From an uncultured Lachnospiraceae bacterium (lineage in GTDB: Bacteria; Bacillota; Clostridia; Lachnospirales; Lachnospiraceae), in NCBI GenBank assembly GCA_947174725.1, contig CAMWKA010000005.1:1-17638 (forward strand): a DNA stretch of 17,638 nt. Reading direction: 5' to 3'. Of the stretch, positions 1 to 6,590 are shown in pieces (within the stretch, counting starts at the first letter, position 1; every line of letters begins with the position of its first letter). The position numbers and the translations under genes were made by a program. Under the pieces are notes generated by a model. It saw only the letters and a program-made list of their open reading frames with translations, was not told where the DNA came from and made no database searches.

Positions 1-160
1 CTATCTTAATACCATACTCTTCCTCCAATGCCATAACCAGTTCCATCAATTCAAAGGACTCCGCTCTCAAATCCTGTTTATATGAAGTATCATCCGTAAT
101 GACTACACTGGGTGATACATGCAATTGCTCTGCAATCATTTCTGCAATTTTTTCCAGCAT
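1..160 (-). CDS. acpP: Acyl carrier protein, 3' end cut by window edge
   Basis: The first 53 residues of an acyl carrier protein are present; the rest lies beyond position 1. ACPs carry growing acyl chains on a 4'-phosphopantetheine arm in the cytoplasm. Helix 1 (MLEKIAEMIAEQL) and the region around the modified serine (AESFELMELVMALEEEYGI) are clear, with Ser35 as the predicted attachment site. The usual DSL(D) motif of primary fatty-acid ACPs reads ESFE here, so this may be a second or specialised ACP. The ATG at 158-160 follows an AAGGAGA ribosome site at a good distance. The gene has its own consensus promoter right after the rsmI stop, so it need not depend on the upstream operon. The family call is firm; the pathway is not. 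Confidence 0.85.
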   Translation of the reverse strand, partial: MLEKIAEMIAEQLHVSPSVVITDDTSYKQDLRAESFELMELVMALEEEYGIKI

Positions 161-200
161 AACTATTATCTCCTTTGTTACAATAATATAAATCAAATAA

Positions 201-229
201 AGTATATTAAGTCATCCACTGTTTGTCAA
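201..229 (-). promoter_or_regulatory. Sigma-A promoter of the acyl carrier protein gene
   Basis: On the minus strand there is a perfect -35 TTGACA (224-229), a 17-base spacer and -10 TATACT (201-206). Transcription would start near 194, giving a leader of about 35 bases before the ATG at 160. The promoter sits entirely in the gap between the rsmI stop at 233 and the ACP start, and it is the best promoter match I found on the minus strand. Confidence 0.8.
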
Positions 230-232
230 CTA

Positions 233-1081
233 TTAATCACAGTTTTTAAACAGATATTCATAAATTTCCCGTTTCTTCATACCGCGATCCGCCGCCACTC
301 GTTTCATGGCATCCTTTCTGGGAATTCCCTGTTCCTCATAAATCGCCATATGTTCCTCAATACTTACATTGTCCCATCTCTGCTGTTCTTCCATCCTGAT
401 CCGATTCCGGTCCTTCCCGGCGATCACTAATACATATTCTCCTCTGGGATCCTCATTTTCATACATGGTTAGTGCTTCCGACAGGGATGTAGGAAGCACC
501 GTTTCAAATTTTTTAGTCAGCTCCCTGCAGATGGTCATCTTCCGATCCCCCAAAAGATCGTATAATTCCTGCAGCGTCCTCTTTAAATGATGGGGCGCCT
601 CATAAAGGATCATCGTGCGGGTTTCCGACGCCATTTCCTCCAGCACTTCCTTTTTTTCCTTCTTATCCGATGGCAGAAACCCTTCAAAACAAAACCGTCT
701 GGTCGGCAGTCCGGAAAGCGTCAATGCCGTAATACATGCTGCCGGACCGGGCAGGGAGGTGACCGTGATCCCCTCTTCCTGACACATCCGCACAAGCACC
801 TCCCCCGGATCCGAGATTGCCGGAGTTCCCGCATCCGTAATCAGTGCAATATCTTTTCCCTCTTTTAAACGGCTGATTAACTGGTATGCCTTTTCCGTCT
901 TATTATATTCATGATAGCTGGTCATCGGTGTTTTGATGCCAAAATGCGTCAGAAGATGAATACTGTTCCTTGTATCTTCCGCCGCAATCACGTCCACCTG
1001 TTCCAGGGTTTCAAGCACTCTGGCGGTAATATCCCCAAGATTGCCGATAGGGGTTGCGCACAGGTATAATGTTCCGGGCAT
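233..1081 (-). CDS. rsmI: 16S rRNA (cytidine-1402-2'-O)-methyltransferase RsmI
   Basis: This 282-residue protein has the usual RsmI length. It methylates the ribose of C1402 in 16S rRNA, in the decoding centre, using S-adenosylmethionine. It is a tetrapyrrole-methylase-fold (SPOUT-unrelated) enzyme: the N-terminal YLCATPIGNLGDIT signature, the AAEDTRNS segment, TDAGTPAISDPG and the LPGPAA turn are all present in order. The C-terminal end (GMKKREIYEYL) is also typical. The ATG at 1081 has AAGGAG six bases upstream. It corresponds to yabC in the B. subtilis yaaO-yabC segment and is the last gene of that block here. A period-37 repeat fills the gap before it. Confidence 0.95.
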   Translation of the reverse strand: MPGTLYLCATPIGNLGDITARVLETLEQVDVIAAEDTRNSIHLLTHFGIKTPMTSYHEYNKTEKAYQLISRLKEGKDIALITDAGTPAISDPGEVLVRMCQEEGITVTSLPGPAACITALTLSGLPTRRFCFEGFLPSDKKEKKEVLEEMASETRTMILYEAPHHLKRTLQELYDLLGDRKMTICRELTKKFETVLPTSLSEALTMYENEDPRGEYVLVIAGKDRNRIRMEEQQRWDNVSIEEHMAIYEEQGIPRKDAMKRVAADRGMKKREIYEYLFKNCD

Positions 1082-1115
1082 GTAAAGCTCCTTCCGTAAA
1101 AATTTATTTGCTTAT

Positions 1116-1212
1116 AAAGCATAGCGTTGCATAAACCTCATTCACACACTAGAAAGCATAGCGTTGTGTATGCCTTATTCTTGCACTAAAAAGTATAGAG
1201 TTCCGTGATCTC
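1116..1212. repeat. Imperfect tandem repeat, period 37, overlapping the TrmN stop
   Basis: Two full 37-base units (1116-1152 and 1153-1189) match at 28 of 37 positions. Each starts with the identical 14-mer AAAGCATAGCGTTG. A third, shorter and more diverged copy begins at 1190, again exactly 37 bases on, and is formed by the last codons and stop of the TrmN gene (AAAGTATAGAGTTC, 11 of 14 matching). Read on the minus strand, the stop-codon region of that gene seems to have been copied twice downstream. No promoter or U-tracted hairpin was found in the 104-base gap. Confidence 0.7.
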
Positions 1213-1923
1213 CCGGGTGTAGACTCCCGGCGCTTCATTAATAATCAATGGCTTCTCCACCACCATGCCGGATTTTCCTCCCCGGACAGCCTCGATCAAG
1301 ATCATATTTGGTTCCTGGTCCACATAAGGATAGACCATCCTAAGGCGTTTCGGCTCTAATCCGAAAGCCGACATAGTTCGCATGATCTCCGCCAGTCGAA
1401 AAGGGCGGTGTACCATATAAAGCCTTCCTCCCGGCTTCAATACTTTGGCAGAAGCCGCAATGACGTCCTCTAAGGTACAGCAGATCTCATGTCTTGCAAT
1501 CGCCTTGTATTCGTTCGGATTGGCCAGACCATGTTCCGCGATCATGTACGGCGGATTGGTGGTAACTACTTCAAAAGAAGCAGGCGCGAATATACTGCCT
1601 GCCTCCTTGATATCTCCCGTAATGATCTCTATCCTGTCCTGAAGATCATTTAATAACACACTCCTGCGCGCCATATCTGCGCTTTCCTTTTGGATCTCCA
1701 GTCCGGTCAGATGTTCCGCTTCGGTCTTTGCGGAAAGCAGGATCGGGAGGATTCCGGTTCCTGTCCCCAAATCCAGGATATGGTCCCCTCTCTTTGCCTT
1801 AGCAAATCCAGACAAAAGTACTGCATCCATGCCAAAACAGAATTTTTCGGGATGCTGTATGATCTGATAATGGTTACGCTGCAGATCGTCAAGACGTTCT
1901 CCGTCTTTTAACTCAATTATCAT
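1186..1923 (-). CDS. yabB: TrmN/YabB-type N6-adenine tRNA methyltransferase
   Basis: This is a 245-residue class I SAM-dependent methyltransferase, probably modifying adenosine 37 of valine tRNA as in the TrmN6/YfiC family. Visible motifs are the N-terminal segment YQIIQHPEKFCFGMDAVLL, SAM-binding motif I DLGTGTGILP (residues 51-60), the acidic LEIQ end of strand 2, and the NPPY catalytic motif (123-126) typical of N6-adenine methylation. The ATG at 1923 overlaps the end of ricT by 11 bases, so the two are probably translationally coupled. B. subtilis has yabA between yaaT and yabB; that gene is missing here. The family is certain; the exact tRNA target is inferred from the family. Confidence 0.9.
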   Translation of the reverse strand: MIIELKDGERLDDLQRNHYQIIQHPEKFCFGMDAVLLSGFAKAKRGDHILDLGTGTGILPILLSAKTEAEHLTGLEIQKESADMARRSVLLNDLQDRIEIITGDIKEAGSIFAPASFEVVTTNPPYMIAEHGLANPNEYKAIARHEICCTLEDVIAASAKVLKPGGRLYMVHRPFRLAEIMRTMSAFGLEPKRLRMVYPYVDQEPNMILIEAVRGGKSGMVVEKPLIINEAPGVYTREITELYTF

Positions 1924-2830
1924 TCAGCTTCGATTTTCCTCCCTTGGAATCCTCTCTTTCCAGTCGTTCCAGCTCTTTCAATTCTTCCGGTGAAAGATCC
2001 ATCTTTTCCCTTCTGTGGCGGCGTTTAAATTTCAATTCCTCTACCGCGTATTCTTTGATCACTTTTTCATCATTTTCTTCCACAATGACCTTTACCCTCT
2101 GGCGCAGTACATTGACGCCGTGTACATCGCCCTCATCACCTTCCGGCGTAGTCACATGATCGCCGGGATTCGGTAGCTTCCGGTTTAACTCCTCGTACGT
2201 ATCCTCCTCATGCTTTAAGCAACACATCAGCCTTCCGCAGACACCGGAGATCTTCGTAGGATTCAGGGAAAGCCCCTGCTCTTTTGCCATCTTTATCGAG
2301 ACCGGAATAAATTCCGACAGATAAGAATGGCAGCACAACGATCTGCCGCAGTTGCCGATACCGCCCCTGATCTTCGTCTCATCCCTGACTCCGATCTGGC
2401 GCAGTTCGATCCTGGTGCGGAACACGCTTGCCAGATCCTTTACCAGCTCCCGAAAATCCACCCTGCCATCCGCTGTGAAATAAAACAATACTTTATTGTT
2501 ATCAAACGTATATTCCGCATCGATCAGCTTCATTTCCAGACCATGCGCATGTATCTTTTCCAGACAGATCTTAAAAGCGTCCTTTTCCTTCTCCTTATTC
2601 TTTGCTGCCTGTTCATCGTCCTTTGGTGTCGCTATTCTAAGCACCGGTTTCAGCGGCTGAACCACCTTGTCATCCTCTACCTCTCTTGCATCTCCAACCA
2701 CTGTACCATATTCGATTCCCCTTGCCGTCTCAACAATCACATGATTGCCCCTTATAATATCCAGATCGCCGGGTGCAAAAAAGTAAATCTTTCCGGCTGT
2801 GCGAAAACGCACTCCGACTATTTTTGTCAT
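1913..2830 (-). CDS. ricT: PSP1-domain protein RicT (YaaT)
   Basis: This 305-residue protein has the PSP1 domain found in YaaT/RicT. In B. subtilis RicT works with RicA and RicF in an iron-sulfur complex that stimulates RNase Y cleavage of operon transcripts and affects sporulation, competence and biofilm. The N-terminal GVRFRTAGKIYFF segment is typical. The conserved cysteine clusters CGRSLCC (Cys161, 166, 167) and CGRLMCC (Cys198, 203, 204) are the likely Fe-S ligands. The C-terminal third is charged and probably flexible. It lies 23 bases after holB and overlaps the next gene, as in the conserved holB-yaaT pair. ricA and ricF are not in this window. Confidence 0.95.
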   Translation of the reverse strand: MTKIVGVRFRTAGKIYFFAPGDLDIIRGNHVIVETARGIEYGTVVGDAREVEDDKVVQPLKPVLRIATPKDDEQAAKNKEKEKDAFKICLEKIHAHGLEMKLIDAEYTFDNNKVLFYFTADGRVDFRELVKDLASVFRTRIELRQIGVRDETKIRGGIGNCGRSLCCHSYLSEFIPVSIKMAKEQGLSLNPTKISGVCGRLMCCLKHEEDTYEELNRKLPNPGDHVTTPEGDEGDVHGVNVLRQRVKVIVEENDEKVIKEYAVEELKFKRRHRREKMDLSPEELKELERLEREDSKGGKSKLNDN

Positions 2831-2853
2831 ATTAATAACCTTACCTTTCTGTT

Positions 2854-3846
2854 TTAATTTTCCTTAATAGTCAGCAGCAAAAGCTCTATCGTCAGTTCCA
2901 GACTGACTTTCGAAGCAAGTCTGCTCTTCGCTTTTTCCAAGGCGTTGATCACTTCCTCGATCCCCTCGTAATCACTGTGCTGGGCAACCTTCTTAATACT
3001 CTGGATCTCGTCCCGAAAGATCAGATGATTCATATCGTGAGTCGCCTTAAACAACAGCACATCCCGATACCACACCGACATAATATCAAGATAATCGCTG
3101 ATATCCAGCCCATCTTTCTTGATATCGTTGATTGCGTCCATGACTTCTGCCGTATCCATATCAAAGATATTTTTCATCAATGATAATGCCGCTTGTCTTA
3201 TTTTATCAAAATCTTCGTTAGATGCAAGTGCTTTTGCCCTTCCAACATTTCCCCTTGCAAACGCGACACAGATCTCCGCGCGATAATCCGGAACTTTCAG
3301 ATCGCGCATCAGGTATCTGCGCATCTCTTCATCCTGCACCGGCTTCATATGTAATACCACACAACGGCTGACGATCGTAGGAAGCATTGCCTCCATGGAA
3401 GCGGTCAGTAAAAGGAATATCGCATATGCAGGCGGCTCTTCAAGAGTCTTTAACAACGCGTTCTGCGCCTGCATCGTCATCTTTTCGGCATTCTCTATGA
3501 TATAGATCTTATAACGGCTACTGTACGGCTTGATCAATACCGTGTTATTGATTTTGTCCCGTACGTCGTCCACACCGATCGTATTGGGCATATCATGACT
3601 CACTGCAATGATATCCGGATGATTACCCGATATCGCCTGCTTACAGGAGCGACATTCCTGACACGGTTCTCCCTCTTTTGCTTCCTCGCATTGTAACGCC
3701 TGTGCAAATATTTTGGCAACAAATTCCTTGCCGGAGCGCATTTCCCCATGAATCAAATATGCATGGGAAACTGTATTCTGCAGAATTGCCCCCTTTAACT
3801 GCTCCTTGATCTGCTCCTGTCCGATGATCTCAGAAAACAATGCCAT
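2854..3846 (-). CDS. holB: DNA polymerase III subunit delta'
   Basis: This 330-residue AAA+-type clamp-loader subunit helps load the sliding clamp at the replication fork. It begins with IIGQEQIKEQLKGAI, followed by a P-loop-like segment GEMRSGKE (residues 34-41) in which the usual Ser/Thr after the lysine is Glu. Four cysteines (53, 62, 65, 68) form the expected zinc site. TLEEPP and the SRC sensor motif (TIVSRCVVL) follow. Delta' often lacks ATPase activity, so the altered P-loop fits the family. The ATG at 3846 has a GGGAG site upstream. A TATAAT hexamer at 3867-3872 could be the -10 of a local promoter, but no good -35 is present. Confidence 0.95.
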   Translation of the reverse strand: MALFSEIIGQEQIKEQLKGAILQNTVSHAYLIHGEMRSGKEFVAKIFAQALQCEEAKEGEPCQECRSCKQAISGNHPDIIAVSHDMPNTIGVDDVRDKINNTVLIKPYSSRYKIYIIENAEKMTMQAQNALLKTLEEPPAYAIFLLLTASMEAMLPTIVSRCVVLHMKPVQDEEMRRYLMRDLKVPDYRAEICVAFARGNVGRAKALASNEDFDKIRQAALSLMKNIFDMDTAEVMDAINDIKKDGLDISDYLDIMSVWYRDVLLFKATHDMNHLIFRDEIQSIKKVAQHSDYEGIEEVINALEKAKSRLASKVSLELTIELLLLTIKEN

Positions 3847-3876
3847 ACCCGATCACTCCCTTCTGTATTATATCCT

Positions 3877-4030
3877 GATGATACACTAATCATCCATGTC
3901 AGAGCAGCTTGCTGCGATGACACGCGATGAGAAATCCGCGCAGGCGGTTTCTCATCTGCGATCAAAGCAATTTGAGGCTCTGACTCAAATTGCTGATTGA
4001 AAAATAAGATATCAATCTTATTTTTCAATC
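3877..4030. repeat. Array of five nearly contiguous hairpins between yaaR and holB
   Basis: The 190-base gap is almost filled by inverted repeats. In minus-strand (transcript) order: 3995-4030 has perfect 16-base arms (GATTGAAAAATAAGAT) and a 4-base loop; 3966-3994 has perfect 11-base arms (AGCAATTTGAG) and a 7-base loop; 3923-3960 has about 16 pairs with two single-base bulges and a 4-base loop; 3897-3922 has TGTCA and GCAGC arms separated by a symmetric 2x2 internal loop; 3877-3894 has 6-base arms (GATGAT). Neighbouring hairpins touch or are 2-5 bases apart. No run of T follows any of them on the minus strand, so this is not a simple terminator. It could be a structured leader or processing site, or a palindromic repeat family. 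Confidence 0.8.
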
Positions 4031-4036
4031 TATATC

Positions 4037-4480
4037 CTACATAAACAAATCCAAAATCAATCCTCTGATCTCGCCTATTTTAGAAAGAATTTCCACATTA
4101 TCTTTTTCGTCCTTTACCAAAGCCTGCGCCAATGCATCCAGATTCTCATCCACCAGCCTGATGATGCCGTAGACCCTGTGACGTCCCCGCCGGTCCAGAA
4201 AATTCTCTCTGGTAAATTCATGGGAATGATTTACGATCTCATTCATAAATTCTTTGATCAGACTCCGGTATTTCTTCATATCCCGGATATCTTTCTTCTT
4301 ACTGATCTTTTCTCCCTGCTGTGTGATCTCATCCATCAGAGCGGTCAGCTTCTCCTGCAGTTCCCCCTCCTGAATATTGCTGACAAGCATGAATTTAAAG
4401 GAGCCGTCCGTCTCCTGTACCTTCTGCGCATGCTCCACCTGCACCGGTTGTGATAATTGATTGATTTTCAACTGATCCAT
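4037..4480 (-). CDS. yaaR: YaaR family protein (DUF327)
   Basis: This 147-residue cytoplasmic protein is of unknown biochemical function. It is recognised as YaaR by the central helical segment with [18 protein letters not shown], then [17 protein letters not shown], and the later [18 protein letters not shown]. The chain looks wholly helical and charged, without membrane segments or catalytic motifs. It has the same place as in B. subtilis, just upstream of holB, but here a hairpin array separates the two. The ribosome site before the ATG at 4480 is weak. The stop is six bases before the first hairpin. No function should be assumed beyond the conserved linkage to holB and ricT. Confidence 0.88.
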   Translation of the reverse strand: MDQLKINQLSQPVQVEHAQKVQETDGSFKFMLVSNIQEGELQEKLTALMDEITQQGEKISKKKDIRDMKKYRSLIKEFMNEIVNHSHEFTRENFLDRRGRHRVYGIIRLVDENLDALAQALVKDEKDNVEILSKIGEIRGLILDLFM

Positions 4481-4516
4481 ATGTCATTCTTTTTACCCTA
4501 CCGATCCGCACATCTA

Positions 4517-5104
4517 TCAACAGTAGTCTGAAATAAATGTACGAATCTCTGCAAGGCACCTTTCCATCATATCATTGCAAAATCTTCTACTGATTTCCAG
4601 TCTTTCCAACTGTCCTTCGCTGAAATCTTCCGCATCCGCAAGGAATCTCCGACACATTTCCTGATACTTTGGCTCCTGTTGGATACGCTCCCTGTTCAAC
4701 GCACGCTGCAGACGTTCCCCATCCTCCACTTCAATATAAATGGGAACAACCTGATCCTTTCCCAGGTATTCCCTTGTCTTTTCATAGGACTCCAATGTAC
4801 CGATCATCAGATAATCACCCGATGAAAGATCGATCTGCCCATCATCCGCGGTAAAATAATACCAGTCTCCATGAACGGTATGGTAACAACGGGATTCGAT
4901 CACTCTGCCCTGCGCTCTCATCTCATCAAGCCTGACTTTATCTACAAAATGATACGTTTCTCCCTCCTGCTCTCCCTGCCGGACCGGACGCGTCGTGTAA
5001 GGAATGACCAGCCTTAAACCAAGCGACCGGTCCCCTGCCAGAATCCTGTACAAAGTATCCTTGCCGCTGGCGCTTTTTCCCATGATATAGAATAATTTTC
5101 CCAT
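4517..5104 (-). CDS. Divergent guanylate-kinase-like P-loop kinase in the tmk position
   Basis: A 195-residue protein of the guanylate kinase fold. The Walker A loop GKSASGKDT lies at residues 9-17. Parts of the GMP site are kept: TTRPVR (Arg39, Arg42), Tyr51 in GETYHFV and Glu70. Other family features are changed: the YYG(S/T) segment reads YYFT, and the usual DID-x-QG strand is replaced by LMIGTLES near residues 99-106. The substrate may therefore not be GMP. The second ATG, at 5104, is preferred because AGG lies seven bases upstream; an ATG at 5110 is too close to it. The neighbours are those of B. subtilis tmk (yaaO side upstream, yaaR and holB downstream). A true gmk, if present, lies elsewhere. 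Confidence 0.8.
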   Translation of the reverse strand: MGKLFYIMGKSASGKDTLYRILAGDRSLGLRLVIPYTTRPVRQGEQEGETYHFVDKVRLDEMRAQGRVIESRCYHTVHGDWYYFTADDGQIDLSSGDYLMIGTLESYEKTREYLGKDQVVPIYIEVEDGERLQRALNRERIQQEPKYQEMCRRFLADAEDFSEGQLERLEISRRFCNDMMERCLAEIRTFISDYC

Positions 5105-5141
5105 GATCATACCTGTTTCTTTTGTTTTATACTATGAATTT

Positions 5142-6566
5142 TCAATCTATTTCTACGACCCGTATCATATTCGTATTGCCCGCAATGCCAAGGGGCAGTC
5201 CGGCCGTCAATACCACCTTGTCTCCATCCTGCACATAACCTGCCTCTTTGGCAACCTCCAAAGCCGTTTCAAACAGATGATCTTCCGAGTTGTCTTCCTT
5301 GATCAGGAAGGATTTCACGCCATACAAAAGATTCATCTGACGGCATACTTCCTGTGTCGTCGTAAATGCAATGATCGGACATGCCGGCTTATATCGCGAG
5401 ATCTTTCCAGCTGTGAATCCTGACATCGTAACCGTCAGAATCGCCGCAGCGCCCACATCTGCCGCCGTTTCACAGGTAGCGTGTGAAATCGCATCTGTAA
5501 TCCCCATCTGCAAGCCATATTCCGTCCGACGCATCCTCCCTGCATGGTTGATACTCTGCTCCGTCCGAAGCGCAATACGGGACATGGTCTCTACCGCTTC
5601 TACCGGATACTCTCCCGCTGCGCTTTCTCCGGAAAGCATGATCGCTGTCGTACCGTCAAAAATCGCGTTCGCTACGTCCGTCGTTTCCGCTCTGGTCGGA
5701 CGGGGATTGCTTACCATGGATTCTAACATCTGCGTCGCCGTGATGACATGCTTTCCCTGTGCAACCGCCTTTTTGATCATCTCTTTCTGCAGGATCGGAA
5801 TCTCCTCCATGGATACCTCAACACCCATATCTCCCCTTGCCACCATAACGCCGTCCGATACTTCCAGGATCTCATCCAGATTCTTGATGCCCTGCATATT
5901 CTCTATCTTGGAGATAATCTTTATCTCACTTTCATACTCATCCAGAATCTTACGGATCGCCAGCACATCCTCTTTACATCTAACAAAGGACGCCGCAATA
6001 AAATCATATTTCTGCTGCGCCGCAAAACGGATATCCGAATCATCCACCTCATTGATATACGGCATGGAAAGCTCTACACCCGGCACATTCACGCCCTTAT
6101 GATTACTGACTTTGCCGCCGGTGATCACCTCACATATAATATCGGTATCCGTAATCTCTTTCACAACCATCTCTACTTTGCCGTCGTCGATCAGGATATG
6201 CGTTCCTACGGATACATCATTTTTCAGATTTTTATAGGTAATCGTGGCACGTTCCGCGGTTCCCATCATTTCCTCTGTGGTCAGGGTAAATTTCTGACCT
6301 CTTTGCAGGATCTCTTTACCGTTCGCAAAATCTCTCAGCCTGATCTCCGGTCCCTTGGTATCCATTAACATAGCAACCGGAAGCGCCAATTTTTCAGCCA
6401 CTTTACGCACACGGTCTAACCGGTCTTTCTGATCCTGCTGCGTTCCATGGGAGAAATTAAATCTTGCAACATCCATACCCGCCAGCATCATCTTCTCCTG
6501 CATTTCCTCTTCCTCACAGGCGGGGCCTATCGTACATACAATTTTGGTTTTTCTAATTTCTTTCAT
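5142..6566 (-). CDS. pyk: Pyruvate kinase
   Basis: A 474-residue pyruvate kinase, which transfers phosphate from phosphoenolpyruvate to ADP at the end of glycolysis. It covers the A, B and C domains and lacks the extra C-terminal PEP-utiliser-like domain found in many Bacillus enzymes. Catalytic and binding residues are intact: RFNFSHG (Arg35, Asn37, Ser39), MDTKGPEIRL, Lys220 and Glu222 in IISKIENMQG, and Asp246 in VARGDMGVE, followed by TATQMLESM. An AAGGA site precedes the ATG. Only 24 bases separate it from the decarboxylase gene upstream, with no visible promoter in that gap, so it is probably co-transcribed with that gene. In B. subtilis pyk is not in this cluster. Confidence 0.96.
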   Translation of the reverse strand: MKEIRKTKIVCTIGPACEEEEMQEKMMLAGMDVARFNFSHGTQQDQKDRLDRVRKVAEKLALPVAMLMDTKGPEIRLRDFANGKEILQRGQKFTLTTEEMMGTAERATITYKNLKNDVSVGTHILIDDGKVEMVVKEITDTDIICEVITGGKVSNHKGVNVPGVELSMPYINEVDDSDIRFAAQQKYDFIAASFVRCKEDVLAIRKILDEYESEIKIISKIENMQGIKNLDEILEVSDGVMVARGDMGVEVSMEEIPILQKEMIKKAVAQGKHVITATQMLESMVSNPRPTRAETTDVANAIFDGTTAIMLSGESAAGEYPVEAVETMSRIALRTEQSINHAGRMRRTEYGLQMGITDAISHATCETAADVGAAAILTVTMSGFTAGKISRYKPACPIIAFTTTQEVCRQMNLLYGVKSFLIKEDNSEDHLFETALEVAKEAGYVQDGDKVVLTAGLPLGIAGNTNMIRVVEID

Positions 6567-6590
6567 TCCAATAACATCCTTTCTGGGTTA

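Noticed and set aside
2327..2857. 176-residue plus-strand frame opposite ricT
   Set aside because: It covers the complement of an intact conserved gene and shows no ribosome site or recognisable motif.
3795..4028. 77-residue minus-strand frame across the hairpin array
   Set aside because: It is made of the palindromes and overlaps the holB start in another frame; composition is not protein-like.
4995..5110. GMP kinase start at the first ATG (5110)
   Set aside because: The AGG ribosome site lies only one base before that ATG, while it is seven bases before the second ATG at 5104.
5371..6368. Long plus-strand open frames opposite pyruvate kinase
   Set aside because: They are antisense to a complete, well-conserved gene, lack domains and have serine- or histidine-rich shadow composition.
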